DNA from: Deinococcales bacterium
GTDB taxonomy: Bacteria; Deinococcota; Deinococci; Deinococcales; JAAFIG01
Assembly: GCA_013298595.1 (NCBI GenBank)
Contig: JAAFIG010000002.1
Coordinates: 1 to 64,000, forward strand
DNA: 64,000 bases
Reading direction: 5' to 3'
How positions within the stretch are numbered: the first letter of the stretch is position 1; the number at the start of each line of letters is the position of its first letter. The translations under genes were made by a program, and so were the position numbers. This document shows, in pieces, positions 1 to 8,052 of this stretch. The notes under the pieces are model-generated. The model ran no database searches, was not told the DNA's origin, and was given only the letters and a program-made list of their open reading frames with translations.

Positions 1-893
1 TTGGATTGATTGACGATGATCGAACGGTGTGTCTCGAGTGAAATATGCTTTCCCACACTGATATTATCATGATGAGATAAGCGTTTTAGGGCAGCCCAAT
101 CGCCAAGGTCATCCCACCCAAAGCAAACAGGTATTACTTGAATGTCGCTGGTGTGTTCAATAATGGCGTAGTCTAAACTGATTTTTGGTAATTTTGCGTA
201 GACTTCTGGCAATTCTGGTGTATCGAAAGCTGCAGCGAGTTTTGCATATAGGTCAGGCGCATGTTGCTTGAATAAATTGAGCATTGTCGTTGTGGTAAAA
301 AAGAACATACCTGCATTCCAAAGGTAACAACCAGCTGCTAGCATTGCTTCAGCTCGAGCTTGATTGGGTTTTTCAACGAAACGTTGGACTGGATAGCTTG
401 CTTGTGATTGCTTAGTTTGGGCAACTTCGATATAACCATAACCTGTGGCTGCATGGGTTGGTTGAATACCAAAAGTGACAATACCCCCTTCTTTTGCTGT
501 TGCTACAGCTACTTGTACAGCATCAGTAAAAGCAGCGTGGTCAGTAATGCTGTGATCGCTAGGAAAAATACCAACAACTGCATCTCCATGGTATTTATGA
601 ATTTGTAACGTGGTCAATAACACAGCAGCAGCAGTATCTCGAGCACATGGCTCGAGCAGTAATTGTTGATGAGTTAAATCTGGTAAGTGCTGCCGTACAA
701 GGTTTTCTTGTTGGGCTTGTGTCACAATCAGGCGTTGTTCTGGTGGACATACATCTGACATACGTTGCCAAGTAGCTTGGAGCAAACTTATTTGTCCATC
801 GAGTTTGAGAAATTGCTTAGGGTGATCTTGTCGTGACCAGGGCCAGAAGCGTTCGCCGCTGCCACCAGCTAGTATAGCTGTTATGAATTTCAT
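1..893 (-). CDS. manC: Mannose-1-phosphate guanylyltransferase, C-terminus cut by window edge
   Basis: Makes GDP-mannose from mannose-1-phosphate and GTP in the cytoplasm, a precursor for mannose-containing exopolysaccharide. The minus-strand frame starts at an ATG at 893 with an AAGGAGA ribosome site and runs open to the window edge. The N-terminus shows the pyrophosphorylase signature GGSGERFWPWSR followed by PKQF. An FVEKP motif and the GWDDLGDWAAL stretch typical of the family follow, then the start of a left-handed-helix-like region (NISVGKHISLET). The gene begins 10 bp after the GGDEF-EAL gene, so the two are probably one operon. About 297 residues are visible, so the end is missing. 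Family assignment is secure; mannose specificity is inferred from family resemblance. Confidence 0.9.
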   Translation of the reverse strand, partial: MKFITAILAGGSGERFWPWSRQDHPKQFLKLDGQISLLQATWQRMSDVCPPEQRLIVTQAQQENLVRQHLPDLTHQQLLLEPCARDTAAAVLLTTLQIHKYHGDAVVGIFPSDHSITDHAAFTDAVQVAVATAKEGGIVTFGIQPTHAATGYGYIEVAQTKQSQASYPVQRFVEKPNQARAEAMLAAGCYLWNAGMFFFTTTTMLNLFKQHAPDLYAKLAAAFDTPELPEVYAKLPKISLDYAIIEHTSDIQVIPVCFGWDDLGDWAALKRLSHHDNISVGKHISLETHRSIIVNQS

Positions 894-903
894 GGGTTTC
901 TCC

Positions 904-2547
904 TTAGGTAAAATGTGTGCGGTTGCGTTGTAGGAATGTTTCTGCCAGCATTGGTTCGGAAAGTAAGAAGCCTTGGACTATTTGGCAGTTGTGTTGTTTT
1001 AGCCAGCTAAGTTGTTGTTGGGTTTCGATACCTTGGGCGACGACTTCAATTGCGAATTGTTGAGCGATGTAAAGCATTGTTTGTAATAGGATTTGTTTTT
1101 CTGGTTGTTCGAGATTGTTTATGAATTGACGATGGATTTTGAGGCGTTTTACAGCAAGCTGTTGTAATTGCAATAAATTGCTGGTACCAATACCAAAATC
1201 GTCAAGGGCAACAGCTACGCCAAGTTTTCCTAGGGCTTGGATTGTGTGGGTGTTTATTTGTTGTTTTTCTAATGCAGTTTCTGAAACTTCGAGCCATAAG
1301 GATTGGGGTTGGATTGTGTGTTGTTCAAGTAAGTTTTCTATGGTGCTGAGTAATTCTGGTTGGGCGAAGGTTTGTCCAGAGATATTGATTGAGAGTTGTA
1401 ATTGGTTTTCGATTTTTTGCCAATTGGCGCAACGTTGAATGACTTGGCTTATGACCCATTGATCTATCTGGGTTGTTAAACCAAGGCTGTGAAGTATTGG
1501 TAAGAAATGTATTGGTGTTAGCAATCCCAGTCTTGGGTGTTGCCAACGGAGCAAAGCTTCGTATCCGCAGACTCGGTTGGTTTCGAGATTGATTTGTGGT
1601 TGGTAGTAAAGTTCAAAGGTTTTATTTGTAAAGGCTTGTTTGAGTTCTTCGATAAACGTGCTGCGTTCTTGGCTATGTTGTTGTAATTCTCGAGTAAACC
1701 ATTGGCTTTGTTTCTTACCATTTTGTTTGCTGTGTAGTAAGGCGAGATCGGCAGCCCGTAGCAGTGTTTCGTAGTCTTGTCCATCTTCGGGAAACATACT
1801 GATGCCAATTGAAATACTGATTTGTACTGGATGCTCGAGTGTAAATGGTTTTTGTAAGCAGCGCTGCAAGCGTTCGGCAATGCTTTGGACTGTTTCTCGG
1901 CTGAGTAATTCTGGTAAAACAATGACAAATTCGTCACCCCCCCACCGGCTGAGTAAGTCTTGTGGGCGTAGGTTGTTGCGTAAACGTTCGGCAACAGCTT
2001 TGAGTAATGTGTCGCCAAATTGATGTCCCCATGTATCGTTGAGTTGCTTGAAATGATCTACATCTACAAATAATACGGCTAGTTGTTTATTTTCTGGTGT
2101 GTATTGGTGAATCCAATGGCTGATTTGTTGTTCAAAAAATTCACGGCGTGGTAATTGGGTTAGTGGGTCTATCATGCCTTCACTCAGTTCTGTTTGGTAT
2201 TCATGGTGTTTGTATTGTTCTATTTGTAAGGCTTTGGCAAGTAGGTCTGAGAAATGCTCGAGTTGTTCAGGAGCGATGTTGTGTTCGTCGGACAGCCAGT
2301 CTAATAAGTAAAGTGTGCCGAAGATTTCTTGTTTGTGATTACGTAATTGACTCGTGGTGGTGAAGCGTACATCTTCGAGTTCAAGGTAAGTATTGTGGTC
2401 TTTGGAGCGTCTTTGTGGATGTTTGGGTTCTTCGTTGAGTGTGAAGGTTACAACTCCGACACCAAAGAATTGTTCAGCGTGACGTAGTAAACCTTCGATG
2501 AGTGGTGGGGTATCAAACGGTTGTGGGAAAGCTGTTTGTGTCAACAT
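904..2547 (-). CDS. GGDEF-EAL c-di-GMP protein
   Basis: A cytoplasmic 547-residue protein with a GAF-like or unclassified N-terminus (1-115), a GGDEF domain (about 120-285) and an EAL domain (about 300-540). The diguanylate cyclase motif RWGGDEF is intact, and an RPQD inhibitory I-site lies five residues before it, so synthesis with product feedback is expected. In the EAL domain the EALLRW, NIS, LEVSE, DDFG and QGF motifs are present, but the usual AEGVET loop reads AQGIET and LKID reads LKIH. This may weaken phosphodiesterase activity. The start follows an AAGGAG site. It leads an operon with manC and has the GTGCTAGCAC-type element just upstream. Confidence 0.93.
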   Translation of the reverse strand: MLTQTAFPQPFDTPPLIEGLLRHAEQFFGVGVVTFTLNEEPKHPQRRSKDHNTYLELEDVRFTTTSQLRNHKQEIFGTLYLLDWLSDEHNIAPEQLEHFSDLLAKALQIEQYKHHEYQTELSEGMIDPLTQLPRREFFEQQISHWIHQYTPENKQLAVLFVDVDHFKQLNDTWGHQFGDTLLKAVAERLRNNLRPQDLLSRWGGDEFVIVLPELLSRETVQSIAERLQRCLQKPFTLEHPVQISISIGISMFPEDGQDYETLLRAADLALLHSKQNGKKQSQWFTRELQQHSQERSTFIEELKQAFTNKTFELYYQPQINLETNRVCGYEALLRWQHPRLGLLTPIHFLPILHSLGLTTQIDQWVISQVIQRCANWQKIENQLQLSINISGQTFAQPELLSTIENLLEQHTIQPQSLWLEVSETALEKQQINTHTIQALGKLGVAVALDDFGIGTSNLLQLQQLAVKRLKIHRQFINNLEQPEKQILLQTMLYIAQQFAIEVVAQGIETQQQLSWLKQHNCQIVQGFLLSEPMLAETFLQRNRTHFT

Positions 2548-2570
2548 AGTGGATGACTCCTTTTGGGTAA

Positions 2571-2606
2571 CTCGAGATAAATGATGCTAGCACTATTTAT
2601 CTCGAG
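2571..2606. promoter_or_regulatory. 36-bp CTCGAG-bounded palindrome over the GTGCTAGCA core
   Basis: The sequence begins CTCGAGATAAAT and ends ATTTATCTCGAG around a TGCTAGCA centre. It is an almost perfect palindrome, with mismatches only beside the core. It lies 24 bp upstream of the GGDEF-EAL start and includes the core of the bipartite element listed separately. A dimeric regulator site is the likely role; a terminator is unlikely because no T-tract follows. Confidence 0.6.
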
Positions 2607-2625
2607 TTCTTGTGCAAAACCCACA
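2585..2625 (-). promoter_or_regulatory. Bipartite TGTG-N7-CACA / GTGCTAGCA element upstream of the GGDEF-EAL gene
   Basis: On the minus strand TGTG-N7-CACA (2625-2611) is followed, 32 nt from its start, by GTGCTAGCA (2593-2585). The same pair occurs before four other genes in the window. Probable regulator site or promoter for the GGDEF-EAL/manC operon. Confidence 0.6.
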
Positions 2626-2637
2626 TCGTCTAAAAAT

Positions 2638-4923
2638 TCAAGGTAGGACAGTGGTAAAAAGCTTGCTTCCATCACGATAATTTGGCAAATTGCGATACCA
2701 ATCCTTGGACTGCACACCACTGCTTGTAGCCCAAGGATTAAATTCTAAGTAGGCTCCACGAATATCTTGCCCTAAGCTGACCCATCCATTTGTTTGGTTC
2801 AAAACCTCTTTTAAGTGCGTAAATTTTGTTGGCAAATGTAATGCCCACGGGCGATTATCACCATCTTTGTAATAACGACCTTGTGAAACATTGGTGGTGT
2901 CATCAGCCGTACCAAATAGACTTGCGTCAGCTTTTTGGGTTGGGGCAAAACCAGCCAAATGAACTTCAATACCTCGAGTACGGTTAATGATAAATTCGTC
3001 ATTAACAAAACTGACAGGGTTGACAACAATAAATGGGTTATATGGCACATTACCAACAGCACTTAAAGCCAAAGGGCTACTAAGATCAATAGTTACCACA
3101 ACCTTACCTGGAATCTTAGTCGGTTCGTTATCAGCTACATTACTGTAAAACGGACGGCTAGCAAGTGCCGGAGGTGTCACATCATAACCATCCTCGAAAA
3201 CAATGACCGTTGCTTTATTTTGACCTGCCTCGAGACCATTGCTGGCGTAACTGATGGCTCCATAACGTGGGGGGGTACCTGCTTGGACGACCCCCATTTT
3301 TTCCCAATTATACGAAACCGCTGACACTTGGCTTGGCGATAAATTAGTTTGGAAAGCAAAACCGTTATGATAACCACCACCAAGGGCTTTCACTGTGTAC
3401 TCGGCTTTAATTTGAACTAATTCGTTATCAGCATTGGTCACATGAATCACGTTGTAATCAATCACCATGTCATTGAAGTCGTAATCACCACGTTTAGGAA
3501 ATAAATCCTCGAATAGCAATGTGCCGTAATCATTCTTGGCTGGAAAATAGTTATTTAAGGCTTTGTTTGGATCGTTTGGATAATCATCAAATGGGTCAGA
3601 AACACCGTCTCCATCAGCATCGGCAGCTTGTGGATCATTGACTGGTGAAAGTGGAACATTACGAACCACATCTGGATTTTCTGGATCTCGAGTTGGGACT
3701 GTACTAGCAACAGCGGTTGGTGGGTTGGCTTGAATGATTAAAATGGCATCATTGAAATCTTGATCGCCTCCTTGATAACGAAGAATATCCTCAAAACCAA
3801 GTATCATACTTTTTTTACCATCTACATCAGTGTTATTATCAAGCAGTACAGTTTGGGCACTTTTTTCGACAGTCATTGCCGCATTACTTTTATAAAGTTG
3901 GTAATTGATAACCTGATCCGAAAAAACTGTTTGCTGTGTGCTGCGTTCAACCACAGTTGTGCCATTCCAGCCATTGGCGACCAAAAACCAACCAATACCT
4001 GTCCCTGCAGGAAATGTGGTGCTCCATTGCTCATTGCTGGGTTTGGTTGGGTCATAATACTGCAATTGTACTCGTTTTCCTGTGGTCAGACCTCCACCAG
4101 AACCCGAAAAAGAAGCATTTGGTAATGCCATGACCATGCGGTTACTGATGTCGTTGACACTGTGTGGAGGATTGGCGGCATCGTAGAGGTAATAACCTAC
4201 CGAGTTTTTATAACCAGCACCCTCGTGCACAAAGGTCATCCAAACTTCGCCATTTTGTGCCATTACCAAATTGCTGCTGGCTCCTCGAGCAATATAGTTT
4301 TTGAGGTTAGCATTATTGGGTAGTGGTGTACCTTCAGGTAAACTGGCATTGATGGTTTGTAAGAGACTTGGGGTGACGGTAAAATTAGTGGTGAAATAAT
4401 TGGGGATCCCACCATTTGAACCAGTATTAAATGTGCCAAAGTACTTAAAAGTTGTGCCAATTGGTAAGGTTTGTGGTTTTAGGTTTGTTCTTGGTGTTTG
4501 TAATGCCGTTTTGAGCTGTGTTGCTCGTTGGTCATTGAGGTTGAGTTGAATTTTTCCTTGTTGAATTGGGACTTCAATAAGTTCGCTGGTTAATCCAATG
4601 TAATTCACTTTGATATAGAGCTTCGTTAAATCGGCTGGCACACTGATTTTTTGGATGTATTCACCTTGGCTGTTCGTTGTGCCACGCATGATTTCTTGGC
4701 TGCCAATTTCTTGGATACTATCGCCAAAATCAGTCGCTTGTTTATTTTGGTAAATCACCAATGGTGCAGTATTAACCACTGCACCAGCAGCTTTAGCCCG
4801 AATCGTAACTTGTACTTCTTGGGTGGTTGAGTAATTAAAGACACTGGTGGGTATGGTTGCTTGTTGACAGGCAATTAAACCAAAACTCAGCGTCAAACAC
4901 GAAATAACAATCTTCTTTTTCAT
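2638..4923 (-). CDS. LruC-domain and DUF4114 lipoprotein
   Basis: A predicted exported lipoprotein of 761 residues. The start at 4923 is chosen because AAGGAGA precedes it and it yields a clean signal peptide (MKKKIVISC...) ending in the lipobox LIAC. An upstream in-frame ATG at 4977 lacks these features. A beta-rich N-terminal half is followed by a DUF4114-like segment near residues 375-400 (GFEDI...DQDFNDAIL). A calcium-loop-like DADGDGVSD lies near 436, and an LruC/DUF4842-type C-terminal domain starts with FEDL and DYDFNDM near 470-485. Such proteins sit on the surface or in the envelope; the function is not established. Its promoter region carries the same element as the c-di-GMP and polysaccharide genes, which suggests a matrix or surface role. 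Confidence 0.85.
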   Translation of the reverse strand: MKKKIVISCLTLSFGLIACQQATIPTSVFNYSTTQEVQVTIRAKAAGAVVNTAPLVIYQNKQATDFGDSIQEIGSQEIMRGTTNSQGEYIQKISVPADLTKLYIKVNYIGLTSELIEVPIQQGKIQLNLNDQRATQLKTALQTPRTNLKPQTLPIGTTFKYFGTFNTGSNGGIPNYFTTNFTVTPSLLQTINASLPEGTPLPNNANLKNYIARGASSNLVMAQNGEVWMTFVHEGAGYKNSVGYYLYDAANPPHSVNDISNRMVMALPNASFSGSGGGLTTGKRVQLQYYDPTKPSNEQWSTTFPAGTGIGWFLVANGWNGTTVVERSTQQTVFSDQVINYQLYKSNAAMTVEKSAQTVLLDNNTDVDGKKSMILGFEDILRYQGGDQDFNDAILIIQANPPTAVASTVPTRDPENPDVVRNVPLSPVNDPQAADADGDGVSDPFDDYPNDPNKALNNYFPAKNDYGTLLFEDLFPKRGDYDFNDMVIDYNVIHVTNADNELVQIKAEYTVKALGGGYHNGFAFQTNLSPSQVSAVSYNWEKMGVVQAGTPPRYGAISYASNGLEAGQNKATVIVFEDGYDVTPPALASRPFYSNVADNEPTKIPGKVVVTIDLSSPLALSAVGNVPYNPFIVVNPVSFVNDEFIINRTRGIEVHLAGFAPTQKADASLFGTADDTTNVSQGRYYKDGDNRPWALHLPTKFTHLKEVLNQTNGWVSLGQDIRGAYLEFNPWATSSGVQSKDWYRNLPNYRDGSKLFTTVLP

Positions 4924-5009
4924 GGTGTTCTCCTTTGGCGTAGCAACCAAACAAAATGTTGTGTTGAAATTGCACAAGCATTCTTGAAAAAATCGGGTAC
5001 GCTTCTATA

Positions 5010-5051
5010 GTGCTAGCACTTAACTTCAAGCAAAGATGTGCAAAAACCACA
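5010..5051 (-). promoter_or_regulatory. Bipartite TGTG-N7-CACA / GTGCTAGCAC element between divergent genes
   Basis: On the minus strand TGTG-N7-CACA (5051-5037) precedes GTGCTAGCAC (5019-5010) by 32 nt start to start, the same spacing as at 2585-2625. The orientation fits the lipoprotein gene at 4923, but the site may also control the divergent gene at 5091. Confidence 0.6.
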
Positions 5052-5090
5052 TTGACCTCTCGAATCTCACGCCAAGGGTGGTTATTTATA

Positions 5091-6224
5091 ATGGGTTTTT
5101 TATTCGTCTTAAACGCGGGACTTTATCTCGTCTTGACCCCGAATCTAATTCCGCGTCAGCAACCCACCCTGCCTTACTGGGATTTACTCGAGCGACCAAA
5201 TTTAGATTGGTTGAGTCTTGGCAAAAATCCAGAACTCGAGACAGGGCAATGGCGAGCTACCCAGTATCAGCAAGCACAATTACCAATTTCACTTTTACCA
5301 AATGAACATTATCAAATCTCAGCAGAGATTAAACCTTCTTACAACGGAGTTTTTGAGCTTTGGTTTAACACCCAACAAATGCTGCAATTTCGTAAAACCC
5401 AAATGGTTAAAGTAGAGGTTTATCCTAATGGTATTGCCTTGACAGCTTGGGTTTATAACCGTTTTGCAGTAGCTCAGATTCTCGAGCGTGCTGAAATAGC
5501 TTTAACCACAACTATTAATTTAGAAATTTTTGTGGCAATACGGCACTTTGCAGTTTATGTCAATCAAAAATACCTATTCAGTGCACCCTTGCAATACCTT
5601 GGAGGCATTCCAGGCATCGGAATTGAAAAAATGGTTCTAGAGGAAATCCGCGTTCAAGCAACCCACGTCAAAATTCCAAAACCACAACCTTGGTTCGGAC
5701 TCGAATCAACCGCTTGGCAAGCCATTCGTGGTACATGGCGGGTCAATCACGGACTGGAGCAACTTGACACTCGAGCCTTTGATCAATTTGCGGTTTACCA
5801 AAAAAAGATTCCCGCATTACAAGAACTTGACCTCGAGCTAAAAGGGGTAGGAGCAGGACTAGTTTTTGCCATGCCAGAAGCGAAAAATCTAGCTTTAGCT
5901 TTTATGGTACGACTAAGTAACGATGGGCATTCAATATTTTGGGGATATTTTAATCAACAAAACATTTTTATTGGTCGTGGCTACCAAAAGATTAAACCTG
6001 CTGTTCAACACAAGCTAAAACTGCGTTTTTTAAAGCAAAAATATGCACTCTATTTGGATAAACAATTGCTGGTAAATAACATTGCCTTTACCCCTCGAGC
6101 AGGTTTTGTTGCATTAACCACATCGCAAAGCAGTGCTAAATTTCTTCAATTTCAAGTCAATCAACAATCAGTATTGCCTCAGGAAGGTAAGAAATCGACA
6201 TTACTTCAAGAAGGTAAAAAATGA
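5091..6224 (+). CDS. Membrane-anchored beta-rich protein of unknown function
   Basis: Not recognised. A 377-residue protein with one N-terminal hydrophobic segment (MGFLFVLNAGLYLVL) and a beta-rich exterior. Two similar halves (about 30-190 and 205-360) resemble laminin-G or concanavalin-like sugar-binding folds by pattern only, for example GVFELWFN and GLVFAMPEAKNLALAF. It ends in a duplicated QEGKK motif. I chose the ATG at 5091, after AAGGGTGG, because the longer frame would begin with a GTG inside the GTGCTAGCAC regulatory palindrome. A TTG at 5052 is another option. The stop overlaps the start of the mannosyltransferase-like gene by 4 bp, so the two are coupled. Confidence 0.6.
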   Translation: MGFLFVLNAGLYLVLTPNLIPRQQPTLPYWDLLERPNLDWLSLGKNPELETGQWRATQYQQAQLPISLLPNEHYQISAEIKPSYNGVFELWFNTQQMLQFRKTQMVKVEVYPNGIALTAWVYNRFAVAQILERAEIALTTTINLEIFVAIRHFAVYVNQKYLFSAPLQYLGGIPGIGIEKMVLEEIRVQATHVKIPKPQPWFGLESTAWQAIRGTWRVNHGLEQLDTRAFDQFAVYQKKIPALQELDLELKGVGAGLVFAMPEAKNLALAFMVRLSNDGHSIFWGYFNQQNIFIGRGYQKIKPAVQHKLKLRFLKQKYALYLDKQLLVNNIAFTPRAGFVALTTSQSSAKFLQFQVNQQSVLPQEGKKSTLLQEGKK

Positions 6225-7318
6225 ATTGGTTTTCTCGCATTCAGAATTGGTTTTTTCGCATTCATCCTTGGCAATTTGTGCTGCTCATATTTCTTTCAAG
6301 TCGAGTGCTTGTGAGTGTTGCTGCTGTTTTAGCGCAGCTCTGGCTACCAATGCCTAATAGTGGCGAATTTTATCGAATCCACCCAGATTTTCCGCTACTA
6401 GATGCGGTTGCGCGTTGGGATAGTGGCTTTTATCTCGAGATTGCCAAGTATGGGTATGCTTTTTCTCTCAACGAGATATCAAATGTTGCATTTTTCCCGT
6501 TGTACCCACTGCTGTTAGCCATATTCACCCCAGTCTTTGGTGATGCTGTAATCGCAGGTACAATCATTAGCCATGCTTGCCTATTTGCAGCCCTGTTCTA
6601 CTTAGAAGCTTTAACTCGAGAACAACTAAGTGTGGCAACAGCTCGTGTTGCCCTAACAACACTCTGTTTTTTTCCAACAACATTTTTTTTTAGTGCTGTG
6701 TATACCGAATCGCTATTTTTTCTTTGTGTAGTTGCCACTTTTTATTATGCTCAACGACAAGCTTTTGCACTGGCAAGCCTTACTGCCTTACTTGCCAGCA
6801 GTACACGCTTAATTGGTGTGGTGCTCTGTGTTGTTTTATGGCTTGAACTTTGGTCATCTGGTAGAAAACAATGGCACTGGATGTTTGTGCCGCTGCTTGC
6901 CGTAGTATCCTATGCTATTTTTTTGCAGCATCTCTTTGCTGACCCAATTGCATTTTGGACAGTACAACCTGCTTTCGGTAGACAAGGATTTAATCCAATT
7001 CTAGCAATATATACTGATCTCGAGCCGTTTTTTCAAGGGCAGATTCCTTGGAATACTGTACTTGATTTAAGTGCTTTGTTTTTGGTTTTAGGTTTAATAC
7101 CACAGCTTTGGAAAATTCGTCCAAGTTATGCTGTCTATAGCGCTCTAAGTGTCATCATACCACTACTTAGCGGCACAGGGAGTTTATCGCGGTATGTATT
7201 GGTTTTATTTCCTATTTTTTTGCTCCAAAGACGTGTTTCATGGTGGATGCTCATCAGTTCGATTGGGCTTTTGATGTACTTAACAGCTTTATTTGCTACT
7301 TGGAAATTTGTGGCTTAG
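6221..7318 (+). CDS. PIG-V-like integral membrane mannosyltransferase
   Basis: A 365-residue protein with roughly eight to ten membrane segments. The first extracytoplasmic loop carries RWDSGFYLEIAKYGY (near 65-80) followed by AFFPLYPLL, the hallmark of the PIG-V/GT-C mannosyltransferase family, which uses lipid-linked sugar donors. The Asp of WDS is the likely catalytic residue in this family. The gene overlaps the preceding gene by 4 bp. With manC nearby, transfer of mannose to a surface glycan is plausible. The acceptor cannot be read from sequence. Family confidence is good, substrate confidence low. Confidence 0.78.
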   Translation: MNWFSRIQNWFFRIHPWQFVLLIFLSSRVLVSVAAVLAQLWLPMPNSGEFYRIHPDFPLLDAVARWDSGFYLEIAKYGYAFSLNEISNVAFFPLYPLLLAIFTPVFGDAVIAGTIISHACLFAALFYLEALTREQLSVATARVALTTLCFFPTTFFFSAVYTESLFFLCVVATFYYAQRQAFALASLTALLASSTRLIGVVLCVVLWLELWSSGRKQWHWMFVPLLAVVSYAIFLQHLFADPIAFWTVQPAFGRQGFNPILAIYTDLEPFFQGQIPWNTVLDLSALFLVLGLIPQLWKIRPSYAVYSALSVIIPLLSGTGSLSRYVLVLFPIFLLQRRVSWWMLISSIGLLMYLTALFATWKFVA

Positions 7319-7321
7319 CCA

Positions 7322-7906
7322 TTAGCTTAAAATTAATTTCATAATATCTTCAATATGCTCAGCAATAATCGGTTTACTAAGAATCAAATAAGGGCATTGT
7401 TTAGTACCTAATAATGGGGTTAAATCTGAAGGGAAACCCGTCAATGCTGCTAAAGGTAACTCAGGCATCTGTGTACGCACTTGACGAATAAAGCCGATAC
7501 CATCTTTTTTATCAGGCATTCGCACATCGCTAATGACTAAAGAAACGGTGTGTTGCTCGAGTAATGTTAAACCTTCTTTAGGTGAAGCTGCTTCAATTAC
7601 TTCGCAATTGAGTGCTTGCAATTCAAGGCGAAGAATTTCTCGAATCTCAGGGTCATCATCTGCGATCAGAATTTTAGCACGATATTTAGACCGCACATAA
7701 GTACCCCGACCTTGTTCTCGAGAGATCAAGCCTTCGGCTTCCAATACCGAGAGCACATGACGAGCTGTGAGTGATGCCACGCCAAAATCCTTAGCGAGTT
7801 CGATGTGTGGTGGTAGTTTTGTGCCAATAGGTAATTTGCCTGAACGAATTTGTTCACGCAGGGTTTCGGCGACTTTTCCGGCTTTCGTACCTAGTTGATA
7901 AATCAT
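7322..7906 (-). CDS. GntR-type winged-helix fused to a response-regulator receiver
   Basis: A 194-residue cytoplasmic regulator. Residues 1-70 form a GntR-type winged helix (SGKLPIGTKLPP, then SREQGRGTYV). Residues 78-194 form a complete receiver: acidic pocket DDD, phospho-acceptor Asp in VISDVRMP (about 125), the Thr of AALTG and the Lys of LSKP. Receivers normally precede the DNA-binding domain, and GntR helices normally precede ligand-binding domains, so this order is unusual. AAAGGATAT precedes the ATG. It is convergent with the mannosyltransferase-like gene (3 bp apart) and divergent from the acetylation operon. No partner kinase is adjacent. It is a candidate regulator of the neighbouring surface genes. 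Confidence 0.88.
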   Translation of the reverse strand: MIYQLGTKAGKVAETLREQIRSGKLPIGTKLPPHIELAKDFGVASLTARHVLSVLEAEGLISREQGRGTYVRSKYRAKILIADDDPEIREILRLELQALNCEVIEAASPKEGLTLLEQHTVSLVISDVRMPDKKDGIGFIRQVRTQMPELPLAALTGFPSDLTPLLGTKQCPYLILSKPIIAEHIEDIMKLILS

Positions 7907-7956
7907 CTATATCCTTTAACTAATTTTAACACATGTAGGTGAGCGTTTTTGAGTGC

Positions 7957-7997
7957 TGTGAAAATTGACCATCTATAAAATTATATTGTGCTAGCAT
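7957..7997 (+). promoter_or_regulatory. Bipartite TGTG / GTGCTAGCAT element upstream of the MBOAT operon
   Basis: TGTGAAAATTGACCA starts at 7957 and GTGCTAGCAT at 7988, 31 nt later; a TTTATAATT follows. Same element pair as upstream of the GGDEF-EAL, LruC-domain and HD-GYP genes. Confidence 0.6.
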
Positions 7998-8052
7998 TAT
8001 TTATAATTCAAGCAGTACACTAAGCATCAAACAAGAACTGAGGTGAAACACA

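Noticed and set aside
1518-2018. 166-codon minus-strand ORF in another frame of the GGDEF-EAL gene
   Set aside because: Lies wholly within the GGDEF-coding region, with no motif and no start signal.
5010-5090. Upstream GTG extension of the membrane-anchored protein
   Set aside because: The GTG lies inside the GTGCTAGCAC regulatory palindrome and the added residues cover the TGTG-N7-CACA element; the ATG at 5091 has an AAGGGTGG site.
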